A stretch of 64,000 nt of DNA from Chryseobacterium sp. G0186 (GCF_003815675.1 NZ_CP033918.1:806001-870000), one strand, 5' to 3'; positions 9,199 through 18,079 are shown, counted from the stretch's first letter. Numbers and translations: made by a program. The notes: a model not told the origin generated them from the sequence alone.

Positions 9199-10206
9199 TT
9201 AAAAAGAGAGTTTCACCCCTACCATGTTATATTCCCATTGGCGGGATGCCACAAAATTGAGATTATATTTTGTCTTTCCTATGGTTCCCTCTGAGGAAGT
9301 ATATCTGCTTTTTGAGATTGTTTTTCCTATAAAATATCCCATTAATAACGCTAACGGATAATCTGAAGCCCAGTGAACCTTGCTTTGCATCATTTGAAAG
9401 CATAAGGCACCTGCTAAGGTATATCCCACCGGCTTTATCCATCTTGCATCCGGATAGTTGTCTGCAATCACGGTGATACCTGCCATAAAAGTCGTTAAGT
9501 GCCCTGATGGCATTGCATCATAATTCGAGGTGTTTTTTCCAAACTCTGAAAAACTTGGAAAAGGATTCCAGGCTCCTCCTTTATTGCCATTTATCTCTGC
9601 AATAAACGGGCTTTCTCTCCCGGTAATTCTTTTAATAGTCTGGGTAAACACTCCGGAAAGAATCAAACTTTCCATTAATCCGCTTGCGGTAGCCTGTGCT
9701 CTGTAATCGTTTTTAATTAAACCATACGTTCCGAAACCGATTCCCAGCAGGACTAATGTAGAACCATTTCCTATCAGGTATAGCGTTGATCCAATATCTT
9801 TAGGGATTTTAAAGACCCCTCCAATCTTATGATAGTTATTGTCTTTATCCATTCCCCATCTTTCTCCCAATTCTCGTGAATTGTCTATTAATTTCTGATC
9901 AAAGGGAATAAGTATCAATGTAGAAGCCACTGCACCTCCTAAATAATAAGCATGATCTTTTGCCACAAAATCTTTATTGGTATCAATGAAGTTTCGTGGT
10001 AATTTGGTAACAAAATCTAAGATTTTGGGTTTAGGATAGGTTCGGACAGATCCGTCTTTTAAAGTGTAGGTTTGTACTTTTGCCACCTGTTGAGATAGTT
10101 CCTGAGGCAGTTCTTCTACCTTCAATGTATCAACTTCCTGTGCCCATACCAATGCTGAAATTGGTAATAATAGAAATCTCATTTTTTTTATCATGATTAT
10201 TTTCAA
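9199..10206 (-). CDS. PAP2-family membrane phosphatase
   Basis: A 335-residue phosphatidic-acid-phosphatase type 2 protein. The three catalytic motifs are present: KRITGRESP (192-200), PSGH (233-236) with His236, and HWASD (278-282). Between them lie hydrophobic segments (about 88-102, 142-165, 258-272 and 284-296). The N-terminus MRFLLLPISALVWAQ reads as a signal sequence. Family members dephosphorylate lipid phosphates such as undecaprenyl pyrophosphate or phosphatidate at the periplasmic face; the substrate cannot be told from sequence. The ORF has several possible start codons (ATG at 10206, 10194 and 10182), all ahead of the signal sequence. Confidence 0.88.
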   Translation of the reverse strand: MKIIMIKKMRFLLLPISALVWAQEVDTLKVEELPQELSQQVAKVQTYTLKDGSVRTYPKPKILDFVTKLPRNFIDTNKDFVAKDHAYYLGGAVASTLILIPFDQKLIDNSRELGERWGMDKDNNYHKIGGVFKIPKDIGSTLYLIGNGSTLVLLGIGFGTYGLIKNDYRAQATASGLMESLILSGVFTQTIKRITGRESPFIAEINGNKGGAWNPFPSFSEFGKNTSNYDAMPSGHLTTFMAGITVIADNYPDARWIKPVGYTLAGALCFQMMQSKVHWASDYPLALLMGYFIGKTISKSRYTSSEGTIGKTKYNLNFVASRQWEYNMVGVKLSF

Positions 10207-10331
10207 CCTTTATCGTAATATTTATCCTAAGTTTTTAAAGCTCTAAAGATAATTCACCATTGACATTGGTACAAAATGTTTATTTAACTTTTAATATTTA
10301 TTTAATTTTTTTGTTAAATAATAAATTTCTT

Positions 10332-10922
10332 TTAATTGAAATACTTAATCAGATAAATAATTCCGTACATCCAGAATACGTACAGGAAAGAGTACAAAAA
10401 ACCGAATCGAAAGCTTTTTAATAAGTCACCTTTGCATTTTCCTGAATTTTTAAAAACCAATCGCAGTGCTCTGAAAAAGATCCAATATAAAATAGCTCCT
10501 AAAAATAGTAAAGCCGACCAAAAGAAAAGTCCGACAAAGTAGGAAAGATATACCAATACAATAGAAAATAGAATCCATAAAACAAAAGAAAGTATAGCTC
10601 CTCCTATTCCATCTCCTGCCGCTGGAGCATCAAAATCTACATCATCAATCTCAGGAGATTTATCAGGATATATTTTTAATCTTTCTTTATTGAGAATATT
10701 CCCAACATTGTCTTTTAATTTCAGACCATTATACAACCCTAAGCTGATAAACAGAAAAAATCCTACTGCTAAAATAGAGGTGGATAGGATTGAATTTTGA
10801 AATAAAGAGCGGTGATCTCCCATCCCGGAAACCCAAACACTTACAATCACTATTGCTATGATTGCTATTGTTGAATAGAATACATATTTTGTTTCAAGAA
10901 AAGGTCTTCGGGGAAGTTTCAT
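10332..10922 (-). CDS. Membrane protein of unknown function
   Basis: A 196-residue protein with hydrophobic stretches near residues 14-30, 43-63, 105-148 (two adjacent spans) and 173-193. The loop between the second and third is soluble and acidic (DKSPEIDDVDFDAPAAGDGIGG). I do not recognise a family. It is not obviously co-transcribed with its neighbours: a repeat-containing gap lies upstream and about 125 bp of AT-rich DNA downstream. Confidence 0.7.
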   Translation of the reverse strand: MKLPRRPFLETKYVFYSTIAIIAIVIVSVWVSGMGDHRSLFQNSILSTSILAVGFFLFISLGLYNGLKLKDNVGNILNKERLKIYPDKSPEIDDVDFDAPAAGDGIGGAILSFVLWILFSIVLVYLSYFVGLFFWSALLFLGAILYWIFFRALRLVFKNSGKCKGDLLKSFRFGFLYSFLYVFWMYGIIYLIKYFN

Positions 10923-10945
10923 GGTTTATAGTTTATATGAAAAAA

Positions 10946-10969
10946 GCTTTGGCTCCACTCAGCATGACC
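10946..10969. repeat. REP-like half element
   Basis: The stretch includes GCTCCACTCAGCATGACC, a relative of the arm at 5999-6017. Only one arm is recognisable here. It lies directly beside the larger hairpin repeat at 10991-11049. Confidence 0.5.
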
Positions 10970-10990
10970 TTACAATGGTAGCCATATAAC

Positions 10991-11049
10991 AATGTACCAG
11001 CGTAACAATGTCCAATATGAGAATTGGTAGATTGTTACACTGGTACATT
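10991..11049. repeat. Large intergenic inverted repeat
   Basis: A 19-base arm AATGTACCAGCGTAACAAT (10991-11009) is matched by ATTGTTACACTGGTACATT (11031-11049) with one mismatch. Inside the loop, CCAAT and ATTGG form a second 5-bp stem. It ends 17 bp before the aminotransferase stop codon, so on the minus strand it would be the 3' structure of that mRNA. There is no strong U-run, so it may be a mobile palindromic element and not a classical terminator. Confidence 0.8.
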
Positions 11050-11065
11050 TATCAATTAATTGAAT

Positions 11066-12319
11066 TTATTTTAAGTTATTCAAAGCAGTTTCCAATTTTG
11101 GAAGCATTACTTTGATCTCATCAACAGCTAATCCACCAACGGAAGCACGGAACCAAGGTTCTGATTTATCTTCTCCGAATGCTGAGAATGGTACTAAAGC
11201 AACTCCTGCGTCATTGATTAGGTAGAAAACTAAATCAGAAGAGTTTTCAATAACAGCTCCATCAGGTTTTGTTTTTCCGATATAATCTAATTTAATGGTA
11301 AGATAAAGTGCACCCATTGGCTCAATACTGTCTACCGCTAAACCGTTGGCTTTTAAATCCTGAACACCTCCGTGAAGCACTTTTAAGCTTTCTTCCAATT
11401 TTCCTTTGAAATCTTCTACAAACACATTTACGTTTTCAGGAGTTTCATAGAACTTTGCAGTCGCTTCCTGCTCCGGTTTTGGTGCCCAAGCTCCTACGTG
11501 AGTAAGAAGTGCTTTCATTTTATCAATGATATGGGCAGGACCGAATCCCCATCCTACACGTACTCCTGTAGCGGCAAGACATTTGGAAATACCATCAATA
11601 TACACTGTATATTCTTTCATTTCAGGGAAAAGAGAAACCGGATCTACGTGTTCTGCACCAAAGGTAAGGTTAGAATAAATCTGGTCATACATCAGGTATA
11701 ATGGCTTTTCATCTTCACCTCTTTTTTTATTTTCAGCAATCACCAATTCGCAGATCTCTGAAAGTTGCTCTTTGGTAAACATTGTTCCTGTAGGGTTCAA
11801 CGGTGAACAAAGTGCCAATAATACAGCTCCATCCAGGTGAGGTTTTAAATCATCTGCAGTGGGAAGAAAGTTAGTTTCAGGCTTTGTTTTCACTTCTACA
11901 GCATTGGCTGAAGTAAGGTAAGCATAGTGGTTGTTGTTCCAAGACGGTGTAGGATATATTACTTTATCTCCCTCATCTACAATTGTTTTGTATACGGCAT
12001 AGATCAAAGGTCTTGAACCTGCTGTAATCAGGATATCGTTAGGAGAATAATCCAGGTTCCATCTGTTTTTCAAATCTTTGGAAACTTCCTTTCTTAAAGA
12101 TAAAAGTCCGTTTGCAGGTGGGTAATTTGTCAGGTTATTCTGATATGCTTTCTGAATCTCTTCCTTCAGCAAAGCTGGAATAGGATAAAGATTAGAATTC
12201 AGATCACCAATAGTAAGATTGGCAATTTCTGCTCCCTTTGCTTTTAGATCATTTACTTCGTTACCAATTTTTACAATTTCAGAACCGATCAGGTTCGCTG
12301 CTAATTTTGAAACTTTCAC
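11066..12319 (-). CDS. PLP-dependent class I/II aminotransferase
   Basis: A 417-residue fold-type I aminotransferase of the aspartate-aminotransferase group. Landmarks are NYPPANGLLSLR near residue 65, CSPLNPTG with Asn175, YDQIYSNLTF with Asp212 and Tyr215, and the Schiff-base Lys246 in IDGISKCLAATGVRVGW. The later PWFRASVGG contains an Arg of the type that binds the substrate carboxylate. Substrate specificity cannot be fixed; aspartate or aromatic amino acids are likely. It follows a lipoprotein gene with a 27-bp gap and may share its transcript. Confidence 0.88.
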   Translation of the reverse strand: MKVSKLAANLIGSEIVKIGNEVNDLKAKGAEIANLTIGDLNSNLYPIPALLKEEIQKAYQNNLTNYPPANGLLSLRKEVSKDLKNRWNLDYSPNDILITAGSRPLIYAVYKTIVDEGDKVIYPTPSWNNNHYAYLTSANAVEVKTKPETNFLPTADDLKPHLDGAVLLALCSPLNPTGTMFTKEQLSEICELVIAENKKRGEDEKPLYLMYDQIYSNLTFGAEHVDPVSLFPEMKEYTVYIDGISKCLAATGVRVGWGFGPAHIIDKMKALLTHVGAWAPKPEQEATAKFYETPENVNVFVEDFKGKLEESLKVLHGGVQDLKANGLAVDSIEPMGALYLTIKLDYIGKTKPDGAVIENSSDLVFYLINDAGVALVPFSAFGEDKSEPWFRASVGGLAVDEIKVMLPKLETALNNLK

Positions 12320-12346
12320 TTTTTTCTTATTTAAAATTTACTAATA

Positions 12347-13246
12347 TTATCTTCTCAAATTGATTCTCTCTCCTATTTGGTCTACGGGTACGTGGGCTTC
12401 ATAAGCGGCTATTAGTTCTTTAGTTTTTTTGACGGTGTTGGAATTTGGGTATTTTTTGATGATTCGGTTGTATTCGTCCTTTTTATCATCAAGTAATTTA
12501 CCATCTTCTCTATCATAAATTGGATCACTATCCATTCCCAGAAGATAATCCAACAAATAATTATGATAGTCCTGTTTTACTGTTTTTACCAAAGGGCTTT
12601 TAGGATATTTATTCATAAAATTCTCCCAGAATATCAGCCTGTCACCTAATTCTTCCCAGGTAATCAATAAGCCTCCGTTTATTGCATAGTTTTCCTTGTT
12701 GTCCTTTGCAAGTTGTGAGATATAAACCTCATAATCAGGAGTTAGCCTATTCTTAAAAACAGATTCATAATATCCCGGTACTGAATGAATTTCAGTAAGA
12801 CCCTCTCCCATAACACGGAATTCAAGGCCCACCTTATTCAATTCAGAAGCCATCTTTTTTATATTGTCCGGTAGATTGTAAGTATCTGGTTCTGTTGTTT
12901 TATAATCAACATATTTATCCAGTATCTCAGTATGTAAATCATTGAGACAATTGGTGTATTTGTTTCTGATTTTCACATAATCTTCGTACACCTTATCATT
13001 CTGTTCCGGACTGTTTCCTGCAATCTCCTTGTCAATTTTCGTACGGTACCATTGAAGAGCCGTGATATAATCCTCCGTTTTATAATTGGGAGAACAGGTG
13101 GTATCAATGGGTTTATACTGATCTTCCTTGACTTCGTTTTTTGCAATTGAATCACTTACCGGCTTTACCTCTGAAACTGCAGTCTCCTTTTTACAGGACA
13201 CTACAGCTGCAGACAGTAGGCAAACTGCTACAATATTTTTTATCAT
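12347..13246 (-). CDS. Predicted lipoprotein of unknown function
   Basis: A 299-residue protein with lipoprotein signal MIKNIVAVCLLSAAVVSCKK (acylated Cys18). The mature part begins with a charged linker, then a mostly helical domain with Trp- and Tyr-rich segments such as ALQWYRTKIDKEI and NYAINGGLLITWEELGDRLIFWENFM. The C-terminal DEYNRIIKKYPNSNTVKKTKELIAAYEAH resembles a TPR/outer-membrane assembly helical pair. I do not recognise the family. It lies between the phospho-sugar mutase gene (21 bp upstream) and the aminotransferase gene (27 bp downstream), suggesting a three-gene transcript. Confidence 0.75.
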   Translation of the reverse strand: MIKNIVAVCLLSAAVVSCKKETAVSEVKPVSDSIAKNEVKEDQYKPIDTTCSPNYKTEDYITALQWYRTKIDKEIAGNSPEQNDKVYEDYVKIRNKYTNCLNDLHTEILDKYVDYKTTEPDTYNLPDNIKKMASELNKVGLEFRVMGEGLTEIHSVPGYYESVFKNRLTPDYEVYISQLAKDNKENYAINGGLLITWEELGDRLIFWENFMNKYPKSPLVKTVKQDYHNYLLDYLLGMDSDPIYDREDGKLLDDKKDEYNRIIKKYPNSNTVKKTKELIAAYEAHVPVDQIGERINLRR

Positions 13247-13267
13247 CTACTGCTTAATTATAAGAGA

Positions 13268-14983
13268 TTAATCCAGTTTTAAATCTGTTTTAACTGCTCC
13301 GATTTTAGCTTCTAATGATTTTAATTTATCTCTAAAATCTGCTTCAGAAGTGATCACATCTTTTACTGAAACATAAAATTTAATCTTTGGTTCCGTTCCT
13401 GAAGGTCTTACGCAAACCTTGGTCCCATCCTGTGTATAGTAAATTAATACATTGGATTTTGGAATATCGTTCATTACTTTTTTCTCACCGGTAGAAATCG
13501 TAAGGCTGGTCTGTTCTTGAAAGTCTTTAACTTCTTCTACTAATGAACCTGCCAGTTCTTTTGGAGGGTTTTCGCGGAAGTTCTTCATCATACTTTGAAT
13601 TTCCTCAGCCCCTTCTTTTCCTTTTCTTACAATGTTTACCAATCCTTCATAGTACATTCCAAGATCCTGATAGATCTCAATCATGTATTGGTACATTGTT
13701 TTTCCGTTGGCCTTGCACCATGCTGCAATTTCGCAAGCTAAAAGAATACTACCACAAGAATCTTTATCACGAACGAAGTCTCCTGTCATGAAACCGAAAC
13801 TTTCTTCTCCTCCACAAACGAATTTCTGTGTTCCCTCAGCTTCACGGATCATTTTTCCAATCCATTTGAATCCTGTAAGACCCACTTTGCATTCTACACC
13901 AAATTTCTGTGCAATATCATAGAAGACATCAGAAGTTACGATTGTGGAACCAATAAATTCTTTTCCTGTAATTCTTCCTTGTTTTCTCCATTCATTCAGA
14001 ATGTAATAAGTAAGAATGGTATTGGTTTGGTTTCCGTTCAATAACTGCATTTCTCCATCAAGGTTTCTTACAGCAATTCCCAATCTGTCACCATCCGGAT
14101 CTGTTCCGATAACGATGTCTGCGTTGGTAATCTTTGCAAGGTCCATTGCCATTTCCAATGCAGCAGGCTCTTCCGGGTTTGGTGAAGCTACCGTCGGGAA
14201 GTTTCCGCTTGGGATCATCTGCTCTTTTACAAGATCTACTTTTTTAAAGCCTGCTTTTGCTAAAGCCTGTGGAACAGTTGTATAGGTTGTTCCGTGGATG
14301 GATGTAAAAACGATATTTAAATTTCCTTTTCCAACGTCCTGATAGGTAGAGTTTTCAATGCAGGCATCGATGTAAACATCATCCTGCTCCTCTCCGATCC
14401 ATTCAATAAGATCATCATTTCCGTTGAATTTAATTTCCTCAAATTTTACGGAATATACTTCGCTGATAATTGCTTCATCATTTGGCGGAACAATTTGTGC
14501 CCCGTCATTCCAATATACTTTGTAACCGTTATATTCCGGTGGGTTGTGAGAAGCTGTCAATACAATTCCTCCATTACATTTCTTATCACGAACCGTGAAA
14601 GACAATTCCGGTGTAGGTCTGTGATCCTTGAAAAGCAATACTTTAATTCCGTTGGCAGTTAAAACATCTGCTACCAATTTTCCGAATTCTTTTGAGTTAT
14701 GACGAACATCGTAGGCAATTGCTACCTTAATTTCCTCTCCCTTGAACTGCTCCAGCATATAATTAGCAAGACCCTGAGTAGCCTGTCCTAATGTATATTT
14801 ATTGAGACGGTTCGTTCCTACTCCCATAATTCCACGCATTCCTCCTGTTCCGAATTCCAGTTCTCTGTAGAAAGAATCTTCCAGATCAGGAGAATTGCTG
14901 TCTATTAATAATTGTACAGCATCTCTCGTTTCTTTATCGAATGTATCACTTAACCAAAGTTTCGCTTTTTCTAATGTTGTCAT
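13268..14983 (-). CDS. Phospho-sugar mutase (phosphoglucomutase/phosphomannomutase family)
   Basis: A 571-residue alpha-D-phosphohexomutase that interconverts sugar 1- and 6-phosphates in the cytoplasm. The phosphoserine loop is TASHNPPEYNGYK with Ser145. The metal-binding loop GTDPDGDRLGI lies near residue 300, the sugar loop GGEESFGFM near 400, and the phosphate-binding loop RPSGTEPKIKFY near the C-terminus. Length and EFGTGGMRG near residue 43 place it with the long bacterial PGM2-like branch. It probably supplies glucose-1-P or mannose-1-P for envelope polysaccharide and glycogen. It is the first gene of the run of three genes ending at 11066. Confidence 0.93.
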   Translation of the reverse strand: MTTLEKAKLWLSDTFDKETRDAVQLLIDSNSPDLEDSFYRELEFGTGGMRGIMGVGTNRLNKYTLGQATQGLANYMLEQFKGEEIKVAIAYDVRHNSKEFGKLVADVLTANGIKVLLFKDHRPTPELSFTVRDKKCNGGIVLTASHNPPEYNGYKVYWNDGAQIVPPNDEAIISEVYSVKFEEIKFNGNDDLIEWIGEEQDDVYIDACIENSTYQDVGKGNLNIVFTSIHGTTYTTVPQALAKAGFKKVDLVKEQMIPSGNFPTVASPNPEEPAALEMAMDLAKITNADIVIGTDPDGDRLGIAVRNLDGEMQLLNGNQTNTILTYYILNEWRKQGRITGKEFIGSTIVTSDVFYDIAQKFGVECKVGLTGFKWIGKMIREAEGTQKFVCGGEESFGFMTGDFVRDKDSCGSILLACEIAAWCKANGKTMYQYMIEIYQDLGMYYEGLVNIVRKGKEGAEEIQSMMKNFRENPPKELAGSLVEEVKDFQEQTSLTISTGEKKVMNDIPKSNVLIYYTQDGTKVCVRPSGTEPKIKFYVSVKDVITSEADFRDKLKSLEAKIGAVKTDLKLD

Positions 14984-14999
14984 ATTTATGTTTAGTTTG

Positions 15000-15048
15000 G
15001 AAGCTTGAGGCTGGAAACTGGGAATATTTTCATCCCAAATTCAAGCTT
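15000..15048. repeat. Intergenic palindromic element
   Basis: AAGCTTGA (15001-15008) pairs with TCAAGCTT (15041-15048), and inside it GGGA (15020-15023) pairs with TCCC (15033-15036). The arms are richer in G and C than the surrounding DNA. It lies immediately upstream of the phospho-sugar mutase gene and looks like another REP-like intergenic palindrome, unrelated to the other repeats in this window. Confidence 0.5.
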
Positions 15049-15158
15049 TCGGCTATTGATTTCCTTTTTTATTTTATTATTTTTAGTAGTTCAAAAAGTG
15101 AAAAGATATTGGGAAAACTAAAATTACTTCTAACCTCCATCTCCTTTCTCTCTGCTCT

Positions 15159-15860
15159 TTAATCCAATTTTTTATTTTCTACTTTCGTAGTCTTATCCAA
15201 TTTAAAAGCTCTGATTGGATCGTTGTAATAGACGAATTTTGCTGTATTCTGGATATTCCCTTTTAAAGAATCTTTTACATTTACCTCTGCATAGTTTCCG
15301 TTTTTAGAATCAATATTCAGGTTGGTTATTTTCCAATATGGAGCAATTAAACTTGCTGTATCTGAAATTTTTATAACAGCATTTTTCGTTAATCCTAAAA
15401 AGTTGGCGCGGCTTCTGTTCTGCATTTCCACCTCCGCTCTTCTTGTATTCACAGATCCCATGAATGTAGCATGATTTTTCATACTAAGTCTGAAGTTATC
15501 CGTTTTAATTTCGCTGGAAATATTCACTTCCACAGAATCTGAAACAGCTACTTTTTCAAGATTATATTTTGAATAAATGGTTACATTATAAAAATCTACA
15601 CCCTTTGTTCCTCTTTTTTCCTTAATAAAAAGTGTTTTGTCCTTTACATCTACATCAAGGTTACCGGCAACATTAGGATAGGTTTCTATTTCCACAAAGT
15701 TTTTCGGACCTCTGGCATAGAATACACGGAATTTTCCGGTAAGATCCAGATTCACAAACTCTGAAACTTCCACATCTTTCTTTTCAATGTTTCCTTTTGG
15801 AGAAACTTTTCCACAGGAAACCAGTGCAACCAACATCAATATGTATACTACTTTTTTCAT
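15159..15860 (-). CDS. DUF2807 (GIN-domain) lipoprotein
   Basis: A 233-residue lipoprotein: signal MKKVVYILMLVALVSCGK with Cys16. Its mature domain matches the DUF2807 'putative auto-transporter adhesin, head GIN domain' pattern: VNLDLTGKFRVFYARG, LDVDVKDKTLFIKEKRG, VTIYSKYNLEKVAVSDSVEV and repeated short beta strands with Asn/Ser-rich turns (SKNGNYAEVNVKDSLKG). The fold is a right-handed parallel beta-helix. Members are envelope proteins of unknown role. It is transcribed alone. Confidence 0.85.
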   Translation of the reverse strand: MKKVVYILMLVALVSCGKVSPKGNIEKKDVEVSEFVNLDLTGKFRVFYARGPKNFVEIETYPNVAGNLDVDVKDKTLFIKEKRGTKGVDFYNVTIYSKYNLEKVAVSDSVEVNISSEIKTDNFRLSMKNHATFMGSVNTRRAEVEMQNRSRANFLGLTKNAVIKISDTASLIAPYWKITNLNIDSKNGNYAEVNVKDSLKGNIQNTAKFVYYNDPIRAFKLDKTTKVENKKLD

Positions 15861-16273
15861 ATTTAATTTTAAATATTCTACTGACGATCATTGTGATCTA
15901 CTTTGTTCAAAATTTCAGGGGACTATTACAGATCCGCCATGAAATCTTCAACATTATCTTTTAACAAAAATAGGATTAAAATTTCTAAAAAACTTTGTCT
16001 TTTGACAAGAAAATACCTGATAATTTTCAATTTTTTGTTTTTTTCAGACAAAAGTTTATTTCCTGTTTTTATTTTTCATAAAATATGGAAAAATGAGAAA
16101 ATCCCAAATAGAATTTAAGTCAATCAAACCTACATAAAAAATTTAAAATCAATGAAATACATTAGTGAATATTAATTTTAATAGAAACAAATTCATGAAA
16201 TAAAAAAACACCCCAGAAAGACCATTGCTTCCTGAGGTGTTGTATTACATTATGAATTAATAAGGCAAAAACC
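15861..16273. other. Gene-free AT-rich intergenic region
   Basis: Some 410 bp between the DUF2807 lipoprotein start and the glycosyltransferase stop. The right part contains the glycosyltransferase terminator (16203-16241); the left part should contain the DUF2807 promoter, though no good TAnnTTTG is seen. The open frame at 15903-16118 has no protein-like features. Confidence 0.5.
16203..16241 (-). terminator. Terminator of the glycosyltransferase operon
   Basis: AACACCCCAGAAAG (16207-16220) pairs with CTTCCTGAGGTGTT (16228-16241), two G-U type mismatches, 7-base loop, followed on the minus strand by seven T residues. Strong intrinsic terminator. Confidence 0.85.
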
Positions 16274-17224
16274 TTATATCACTTCATCAATATTGTAGTT
16301 CTTGTGTTCGCGGTTGGTTCTGATAATCATCTCTCCAAGGAAGCCGGCTATAAACAATAATGTTCCCATAATCATCATTGTTAAAGCAATGAAGAACCAA
16401 GGATTATTGGTGATCAGATGTCCGTAAATTCCTCTGGCAACATCAATTAATTTTGATACCCCCAGCCAAAGTGCGGAAAGAAAACCTAATATAAACATCA
16501 CGGTTCCTACTGCCCCGAAGAAATGCATAGGTCTTCCGCCAAAACGACTTACAAACCAAAGGGTTACCAAATCCAGAAATCCCCTGATGAATCTTTCTGT
16601 CCCAAATTTTGAAGTTCCGTAAGGTCTTGCCTGGTGCTGTACTTCTTTCTCCGTAATTCTTCTGAAACCTGCATTGGCAGCCAATACCGGAATATAACGG
16701 TGCATGTCTCCGTAGACATCAACAGATTTTACCACCTGTCTTTTGTACGCCTTCAATCCACAATTAAAGTCGTGAAGATAAACTCCGGAAACCTTTCGGG
16801 CTGCAGCATTGAATAGTTTAGACGGAACATTTTTCGTCATTACATTATCAAAACGCTTCTTTTTCCAACCGGAAACGATATCGTAATTATCATGAATCAC
16901 CATATTGTACAGGTCTGGAATTTCTTCAGGAAAGTCCTGCAAATCTGCATCCATGGTCACCACCACATCTCCGTTTGTTCTTTCAAAGGCTGCATGAAGT
17001 GCCTGTGATTTCCCATAATTTCTGGAAAATTTAATCCCGTGGATCTGAGGATGCTGTACTTTTAAGTTCTCAATAATACTCCACGATAAATCCGTACTTC
17101 CATCATCTACAAACCAAATTTCGTAAGATAAATTACTGGTTCTGCAAACGTTATCAATTCTTGAGAAAAGTTCTTCCAGAGAATCTTCCTCGTTCAGTAA
17201 CGGAATAACTATAGATAAATTCAT
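16274..17224 (-). CDS. Family 2 glycosyltransferase, polyprenyl-phosphate type
   Basis: A 316-residue inverting GT-A glycosyltransferase related to dolichyl/undecaprenyl-phosphate sugar transferases (DPM1, ArnC, GtrB). The start is MNLSIVIPLLNEEDSLEEL, with DDGSTD at 40-45 and the metal-binding DAD at 92-94, then QDFPEEIPD. The conserved FNCGLKAYKRQVV and YGDMHRYIP follow. Two C-terminal transmembrane helices (about 232-262 and 268-300) anchor it. It would transfer a nucleotide-activated sugar to undecaprenyl phosphate for envelope glycans or lipid A modification. It follows the DUF4199 gene by 16 bp as a two-gene operon ended by the hairpin at 16203. Confidence 0.9.
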   Translation of the reverse strand: MNLSIVIPLLNEEDSLEELFSRIDNVCRTSNLSYEIWFVDDGSTDLSWSIIENLKVQHPQIHGIKFSRNYGKSQALHAAFERTNGDVVVTMDADLQDFPEEIPDLYNMVIHDNYDIVSGWKKKRFDNVMTKNVPSKLFNAAARKVSGVYLHDFNCGLKAYKRQVVKSVDVYGDMHRYIPVLAANAGFRRITEKEVQHQARPYGTSKFGTERFIRGFLDLVTLWFVSRFGGRPMHFFGAVGTVMFILGFLSALWLGVSKLIDVARGIYGHLITNNPWFFIALTMMIMGTLLFIAGFLGEMIIRTNREHKNYNIDEVI

Positions 17225-17240
17225 TTAATTTTAATAAAAA

Positions 17241-17843
17241 TTAGGCTTGATTTGTTTCTTCAGGTTCATATACACTTCTTGTTCTGAAGAATGCTCCGAA
17301 AAACACCGACAAAACTACGTAAAATATAAGAATTGCGGCAAAATATCCTGAAAAATGACTTGCGGTAAGCATATCTTTTCCTTTAACAGCCTCTGGAGTG
17401 AAGCTTTGTATTCTTTCATTATACTTCTGATCCAGCTCATCGATGTCTTTCTGATGCTTTAAAATTTTTCTGGCAGAAGTATATTCTGTATCCAATTCTG
17501 ATTTTTGTCTTTGAACATATTGATAGTTCAACAGCTTTTTAGCATCCGGATCTGCAAAGTTTAAAAAAGCATAAATACTGAATATGGAAAGAATTCCTCC
17601 GATGAACATCGGAACGAAAGCTCTTTTGAAGGCATCCTTGAAACTTACCACTCTATGGTTGTTCCAAAATGTTTTTACAGACCAAAAAGCAGCTCCCGCG
17701 TATAAAAGAGGCAACACGAATGCGTTGGCTTTCAGAGATATATCAAAATAATTGATTCCTGAAAAAAAAGTGTACACTACAAAGAAAACGATCATTGTAG
17801 CTATAAAAAGTATAATTCCTAGTGTTGATGGACTTTTCGTCAT
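17241..17843 (-). CDS. DUF4199 family membrane protein
   Basis: A 200-residue membrane protein with four hydrophobic helices (about 10-30, 38-56, 74-93, 165-188). Between the third and fourth is a charged, probably coiled-coil segment (QRQKSELDTEYTSARKILKHQKDIDELDQKYNERI region). This layout is DUF4199, a Bacteroidota family of unknown function commonly encoded directly before a GT2 glycosyltransferase, as here. The gap to the glycosyltransferase is 16 bp. It may assist that enzyme, but this is inferred from gene order only. Confidence 0.83.
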   Translation of the reverse strand: MTKSPSTLGIILFIATMIVFFVVYTFFSGINYFDISLKANAFVLPLLYAGAAFWSVKTFWNNHRVVSFKDAFKRAFVPMFIGGILSIFSIYAFLNFADPDAKKLLNYQYVQRQKSELDTEYTSARKILKHQKDIDELDQKYNERIQSFTPEAVKGKDMLTASHFSGYFAAILIFYVVLSVFFGAFFRTRSVYEPEETNQA

Positions 17844-17940
17844 ATTTAAATTTTAAAAAAAAGTTGAAAAATTATTCCTCTAAATGTCAGCCGTTTAGCT
17901 CTACTACTGCATTTTTTCGACTAATTTTCTTTAATAAAGT

Positions 17941-17970
17941 TTTGAAGTTTACAAATATTTCCTACCTTTG
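17941..17970 (+). promoter_or_regulatory. Promoter of the SRP RNA gene
   Basis: TTTG (17941-17944) and TACCTTTG (17963-17970) are an exact -33/-7 pair for Bacteroidota, separated by 18 bp. The RNA's first stem begins at 17975, five bases after the -7 element. It is the clearest promoter in the window and calibrates the others. Confidence 0.85.
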
Positions 17971-17974
17971 CAAC

Positions 17975-18079
17975 GGCAAGTCCTAAACAACCAGCTCCTG
18001 AGAATCCTCCAGGGTGGGAACGCAGCAAAGGTAATCGGTCGTAGCGGTGTGATTTAGGTAGCTTGCCATTTTTTTTTGT
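17975..18079 (+). ncRNA. ffs: Small signal recognition particle RNA (4.5S type) with terminator
   Basis: The ends GGCAAG (17975) and CTTGCC (to 18067) pair, and TCCTAAA pairs with GATTTAGG to make a long rod. The apical part contains the diagnostic Ffh-binding elements: CTCCAGGGTGGGAACGCAGC followed by AAAGGTA and GTAGCGG. This is the bacterial small SRP RNA without an Alu domain. With Ffh it targets nascent membrane and secreted proteins to the Sec translocon. A run of T residues from 18070 ends transcription. It is transcribed alone from the promoter at 17941-17970. Confidence 0.95.

Noticed and set aside
15903..16118. 71-codon open frame in the gap before the DUF2807 gene
   Set aside because: Very Lys/Phe/Ile-rich with no domain, signal or start context; typical of AT-rich intergenic DNA.
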